Below are positions 6,050-7,901 of a stretch of 7,901 nt of DNA, one piece after another. The notes beneath the pieces are model-generated. The model was given only the letters and a program-made list of their open reading frames with translations, had not been told where the DNA came from and did not search any database. The DNA lies in contig CAMFEL010000099.1 of the NCBI GenBank assembly GCA_945949385.1, forward strand, positions 1 to 7,901, read 5' to 3'. Each line of letters begins with the position of its first letter. The stretch's first letter is position 1. Source of the DNA: an uncultured Clostridia bacterium. GTDB taxonomy: Bacteria; Bacillota; Clostridia; Oscillospirales; CAG-272. The translations under genes were made by a program, and so were the position numbers.

Positions 6050-6157
6050 CATAGTGGGTTACGTACTTTGAAAAGGTGCGTTAAAATTAAAACGGCATAA
6101 CCGATAAGGCTACACCTTCTTAACAAAACAATATTCAATTTCAATACAAGAAACACG

Positions 6158-6202
6158 TTGGGGCACCTTCCTTCCGGAGGGTGCCCCAAAGGCGAATTTT
6201 TT
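6158..6202. terminator. Strong GC-rich hairpin between convergent GNAT and rpsR, probable (formerly bidirectional) terminator
   Basis: TTGGGGCACC (6158-6167) pairs with GGTGCCCCAA (6180-6189). The stem continues inward by four more pairs, including one T-G wobble, to a TTCC loop, giving 14 bp. On the plus strand a T-tract (6197-6202) follows after AGGCGAA. On the minus strand (serving rpsR) no adjacent T-tract follows. The natural partner of GGCGAATTTTTT, namely AAAAAATTCGCC, is missing on the left side and instead lies at 4983-4994. Confidence 0.72.
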
Positions 6203-6207
6203 ATTTA
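6191..6207 (-). repeat. 17-bp inverted repeat, right copy
   Basis: The minus strand reads TAAATAAAAAATTCGCC, identical to the plus strand at 4978-4994. It starts 10 nt downstream of the rpsR stop and directly precedes the strong hairpin at 6158-6189. Confidence 0.75.
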
Positions 6208-6217
6208 TAAATTATTG

Positions 6218-6562
6218 TCAGTCAGCAATATAAGGCAGGAGAGCAACTACGCGAGCGCGCTTAATAGCCACGGTAAGCTGTCTCTGATGCTTTGCACATG
6301 CGCCGCTGATACGGCGGGGCAGGATCTTGCCTCTCTCGGAAATAAACTTTCTGAGACGGACGGTATCCTTATAATCGATATAATCGATCTTGTCCTCGCA
6401 GAAAATGCAGACTTTCTTTCTTCTGCGGTTGTTGGCGCGGGGCGCGGGTTTTCTTTCCGCACGGGGCGCAGAGTTTTCAGCGGGAGCTTCGGCAGTAGCC
6501 TCTTCCGCTGCAGCGGGCTGTTCGACAACTTCTTCTGTTGTAACAGTCTTATCTGTATCCAT
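6218..6562 (-). CDS. rpsR: Small-subunit ribosomal protein S18 with an N-terminal extension
   Basis: S18 binds S6 on the platform of the 30S subunit. The conserved core (about 46-114) reads RRRKKVCIFCEDKIDYIDYK, then TVRLRKFISERGKILPRRISG, KHQRQL and IKRARVVALLPY. The ATG at 6560-6562 is used, giving 114 residues; GGAGGT lies 12 nt upstream, a rather long spacing. An in-frame TTG at 6586 would not be served by that site. S18 is usually about 75-95 residues; here residues 1-45 form an extra low-complexity region, acidic and rich in Ala, Glu and Pro, becoming basic before the core. Cys52, Cys55, Cys89 and His92 could form a zinc site like that of C+ type S18 proteins. It is the last gene of rpsF-ssb-rpsR. 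Confidence 0.95.
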   Translation of the reverse strand: MDTDKTVTTEEVVEQPAAAEEATAEAPAENSAPRAERKPAPRANNRRRKKVCIFCEDKIDYIDYKDTVRLRKFISERGKILPRRISGACAKHQRQLTVAIKRARVVALLPYIAD

Positions 6563-6622
6563 GTTTCTAATGAAACCTCCATTCAATGTAAAAGAAATAT
6601 CTTTTGTAATTCAGCCGCTCTG

Positions 6623-6634
6623 TGACAATTGTCA
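6623..6634. repeat. 12-bp palindrome at the ssb stop codon
   Basis: TGACAATTGTCA is a perfect palindrome that includes the ssb stop codon (TCA on the plus strand at 6632-6634). Its role, if any, is unknown. Confidence 0.35.
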
Positions 6635-7114
6635 GAAGGGCAGCTCATCCTCGTCGCTGATCTCTTCAAATTTGGGAGCATCACTGCCTGCGGCAGGGCT
6701 GGAAAACGCGGGAGCTCCGTAGCTTTCCGGCACATAAGGCTGAGCGGCAGCCGCCTGCTGAACAGCAATGGGACTTTCGCTCTTGGAGTCGACGAAGAAA
6801 GCCTCGTCAACCACGACCTCCGTGGCGTAATGCTTCACATTGTTGTTGTCCGTCCAGTTTCTGGTCTGGAGAGAACCCACAACACAGATAGAGCTTGCTT
6901 TCCGGAAATATCTGGTTATAAATTCAGCGTTCTGTCTCCACGCGGTACAGCCGATGAAATCAGCAGTGCTTTCCTCACCGTTTTTTCCGCCGTAGCGACG
7001 GTTCACGGCAATGGTAAAGGATGTTACGGATATACCGGAAGGAGTGGTTTTGAGTTCGGGGTCAGCGGTAAGTCTGCCGCCGATAATAACCTTATTGAAG
7101 TTGAAATTTGCCAT
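6632..7114 (-). CDS. ssb: Single-stranded DNA-binding protein
   Basis: SSB coats single-stranded DNA in replication, repair and recombination and recruits partners through its C-terminal tip. The 160-residue protein has the OB-fold domain at about 1-110 (FNKVIIGGRLTADPELK, FTIAVNRRY, DFIGCTAWRQNAEFITRYF, ICVVGSLQTRNWTD), then an Ala/Pro/Ser-rich linker (about 112-147), and the acidic tip DEDELPF at the very end, the protein-interaction motif. Length and layout are typical. The ATG at 7114 follows AAGGAAAGGG with about 6-nt spacing. It lies between rpsF (35 nt upstream) and rpsR (69 nt downstream), the widely conserved order in Firmicutes. Confidence 0.97.
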   Translation of the reverse strand: MANFNFNKVIIGGRLTADPELKTTPSGISVTSFTIAVNRRYGGKNGEESTADFIGCTAWRQNAEFITRYFRKASSICVVGSLQTRNWTDNNNVKHYATEVVVDEAFFVDSKSESPIAVQQAAAAQPYVPESYGAPAFSSPAAGSDAPKFEEISDEDELPF

Positions 7115-7149
7115 ATATTTACCCTTTCCTTAGGCTGCATCCCGAAGGA

Positions 7150-7455
7150 TCAAGCCTTCTTCTCGTCGTGACGGATCACGATGGAACGCATAATACCGTC
7201 GGTAATACCGAAGATACGCTCCAGCTCTGCGGGGAACTCTGCTTCTGCGTTGAAAGTAACGAGAACATAGTATCCCTCGTTCTGGTCATTGATGGGATAA
7301 GCAAGTCTGCGCTTGCCCCACTCGCTGACCTCACCTACGGTTCCGTGAGCTGCAATCAGATCCGTGAACTTAGCCGTAAGTGCCTTGATCTCCTCATCCG
7401 AGAGTCTTGCGTCGATGATGAACAAGGTTTCATAAGAGTTCATAAGCTTCTCCAT
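7150..7455 (-). CDS. rpsF: Small-subunit ribosomal protein S6
   Basis: S6 pairs with S18 on the 30S platform. The 101-residue product shows the family signatures MNSYETLFIIDARLSDEEI near the N-terminus, WGKRRLAYPINDQNEGYYVL (46-65), and the C-terminal ERIFGITDGIMRSIVIR. The ATG at 7455 follows GGGAGG with 8-nt spacing; a second Met at residue 5 would give the shorter start MNSYETL and cannot be excluded. It is the first gene of rpsF-ssb-rpsR, preceded by a consensus promoter and a structured leader. Confidence 0.96.
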   Translation of the reverse strand: MEKLMNSYETLFIIDARLSDEEIKALTAKFTDLIAAHGTVGEVSEWGKRRLAYPINDQNEGYYVLVTFNAEAEFPAELERIFGITDGIMRSIVIRHDEKKA

Positions 7456-7479
7456 ATTTTACACCTCCCTATGGACTTT

Positions 7480-7533
7480 AGACCGACGGCGCTGATTTAT
7501 CCGCCGGCAGAGAGACGGGCATAAATATCCCGT
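7480..7533 (-). promoter_or_regulatory. Structured rpsF leader, candidate S6:S18 autoregulatory RNA
   Basis: Between the transcription start (near 7536) and rpsF the minus-strand RNA has two hairpins. The first is ACGGG/CCCGT (7533-7529 with 7519-7515). The second is GC-rich. It can form CGGCG/CGCCG (7506-7502 with 7491-7487), or CCGG/UCGG (7507-7504 with 7486-7483) leaving a 3'-side CCG bulge. A CCG bulge next to a short stem is the hallmark of the S6:S18-binding motif described in rpsF leaders of many bacteria. The match here was judged by eye only. Confidence 0.45.
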
Positions 7534-7542
7534 AACGTTTGA

Positions 7543-7571
7543 ATTATACCATCAATAATTCCGTATGTCAA
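7543..7571 (-). promoter_or_regulatory. Perfect consensus promoter of rpsF-ssb-rpsR
   Basis: On the minus strand TTGACA (7571-7566), a 17-nt spacer and TATAAT (7548-7543) match the housekeeping consensus exactly, as expected for a ribosomal protein operon. The transcription start should lie near 7536, leaving about 80 nt of leader. Confidence 0.93.
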
Positions 7572-7723
7572 TATTTTTCGGATAAATTTTCTTTTTTGCA
7601 GGATACTTATATATAAATGAAAAGTTTCAGGCATGCTGCGCGATCGAAATGTAACAAAAAGGCTGAGCGGCGGCGGATTTTTTTGTATAAATCTTTAATT
7701 TTTGAAAAAATTAACAAAAAGCC
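7572..7723. other. AT-rich intergenic stretch between divergent rpsF and gap
   Basis: I see no gene here. The reading frame that opens at 7617 has no ribosome-binding site and lysine-rich, low-information content. AAAAAGGCTGAGCGGCGGCGGATTTTTTT-like sequence (7658-7685) has a T-tract but no matching stem, so it is not a convincing terminator. The A/T runs may act as upstream promoter elements for the strong flanking genes. Confidence 0.4.
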
Positions 7724-7752
7724 TTGTATATTTACTCTTTATGCACTAAAAT
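7724..7752 (+). promoter_or_regulatory. Candidate promoter of gap
   Basis: TTGTAT (7724-7729), a 17-nt spacer and TAAAAT (7747-7752) form a moderate housekeeping-type promoter about 70 nt before gap. The expected leader contains a small hairpin, GGTGCG/CGCGCC (7759-7764 with 7773-7778, one G-U pair), with no T-tract after it. An alternative -35, TTGAAA at 7702-7707, gives poorer spacing. Confidence 0.5.
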
Positions 7753-7824
7753 ATAAAAGGTGCGATATGCTTCGCGCCGGAAAATGTCCAAAAAAATTTA
7801 TATAAATTAACGGAGGACTTAAAA

Positions 7825-7901
7825 ATGTCAGTTAAAGTTGCAATTAACGGCTTCGGACGTATCGGACGTCTTGCATTCCGTCAGATGTTCGGCGCAGAGG
7901 G
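7825..7901 (+). CDS. gap: Glyceraldehyde-3-phosphate dehydrogenase, first 25 codons (cut by window edge)
   Basis: This glycolytic enzyme oxidises glyceraldehyde-3-phosphate to 1,3-bisphosphoglycerate with NAD+. The visible N-terminus, MSVKVAINGFGRIGRLAFRQ followed by MFGAE, contains the Rossmann-fold NAD-binding signature INGFGRIGR of type I GAPDH. The ATG at 7825 follows CGGAGGA with about 8-nt spacing. The remainder, including the catalytic cysteine, lies beyond the right edge, so intactness cannot be judged. Confidence 0.93.
   Translation, partial: MSVKVAINGFGRIGRLAFRQMFGAE

Noticed and set aside
6058..6120. attC-like integron recombination site after the GNAT gene
   Set aside because: It has an inverted repeat and CGTTAAAA, but lacks the paired core-site consensus at both ends and an appropriate imperfect stem; no integrase is in view.
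6563..6586. TTG start adding eight residues to S18
   Set aside because: The GGAGGT site lies downstream of the TTG, so it can serve only the ATG at 6562.
6158..7524. Plus-strand frames over rpsR, ssb and rpsF
   Set aside because: Antisense shadows of three intact, well-known genes.
7617..7805. 62-residue reading frame upstream of gap
   Set aside because: No ribosome-binding site, Lys-rich translation of A-runs, and it spans the probable gap promoter.
1..7901. CRISPR arrays, insertion sequences, tRNA or rRNA genes
   Set aside because: No regularly spaced repeats, transposase or recombinase motifs, cloverleaf or rRNA sequences were seen on either strand.

Overview
The window looks like a chromosomal segment from a low-to-moderate-GC Gram-positive bacterium, most likely a Clostridia member of the Ruminococcus/Oscillospirales type. 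This rests on consensus housekeeping promoters with 17-nt spacers, strong GGAGG ribosome-binding sites, a PyrR-type attenuator on a pyrimidine operon, a PdaA-like spore-cortex deacetylase, and the rpsF-ssb-rpsR operon. The taxonomic placement is inference.

Region 1 (1-3338, minus strand) is a pyrimidine operon, pyrC-carA-carB. carB runs off the left edge, so only its N-terminal 290 codons are present. pyrC overlaps carA by 13 nt, and carB starts 1 nt after the carA stop. A consensus promoter and a leader of about 120 nt precede pyrC. The leader holds a PyrR-binding hairpin with a CAGUGA hexaloop, followed by an intrinsic terminator, so uridine nucleotides should control the operon by transcription attenuation.

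Region 2 (3339-5033, plus strand) holds two overlapping polysaccharide deacetylase genes, the first PdaA-like and the second a secreted NodB-type enzyme. A forespore-type -10 element (CATACTA) lies upstream, and a terminator follows.

Region 3 (about 4995-6157) is a visibly AT-rich insert. It has its own consensus promoter, a 19-codon leader peptide with a strong ribosome-binding site, an intrinsic terminator, and then a GNAT-family acetyltransferase. This is the classic layout of ribosome-mediated attenuation, as known for inducible resistance to ribosome-targeting antibiotics. A 17-bp inverted repeat (4978-4994 and 6191-6207) flanks it. The repeat halves look like the two flanks of one bidirectional terminator that the insert has split. 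This is the most interesting part of the window.

Region 4 (6158-7571, minus strand) is the rpsF-ssb-rpsR operon, encoding ribosomal protein S6, single-stranded DNA-binding protein and S18. It has a perfect consensus promoter and a structured leader that may be the S6:S18 autoregulatory RNA. S18 carries an unusual acidic, Ala-rich N-terminal extension of about 45 residues.

Region 5 (7572-7901, plus strand) is an AT-rich upstream region followed by the first 25 codons of a glyceraldehyde-3-phosphate dehydrogenase gene.
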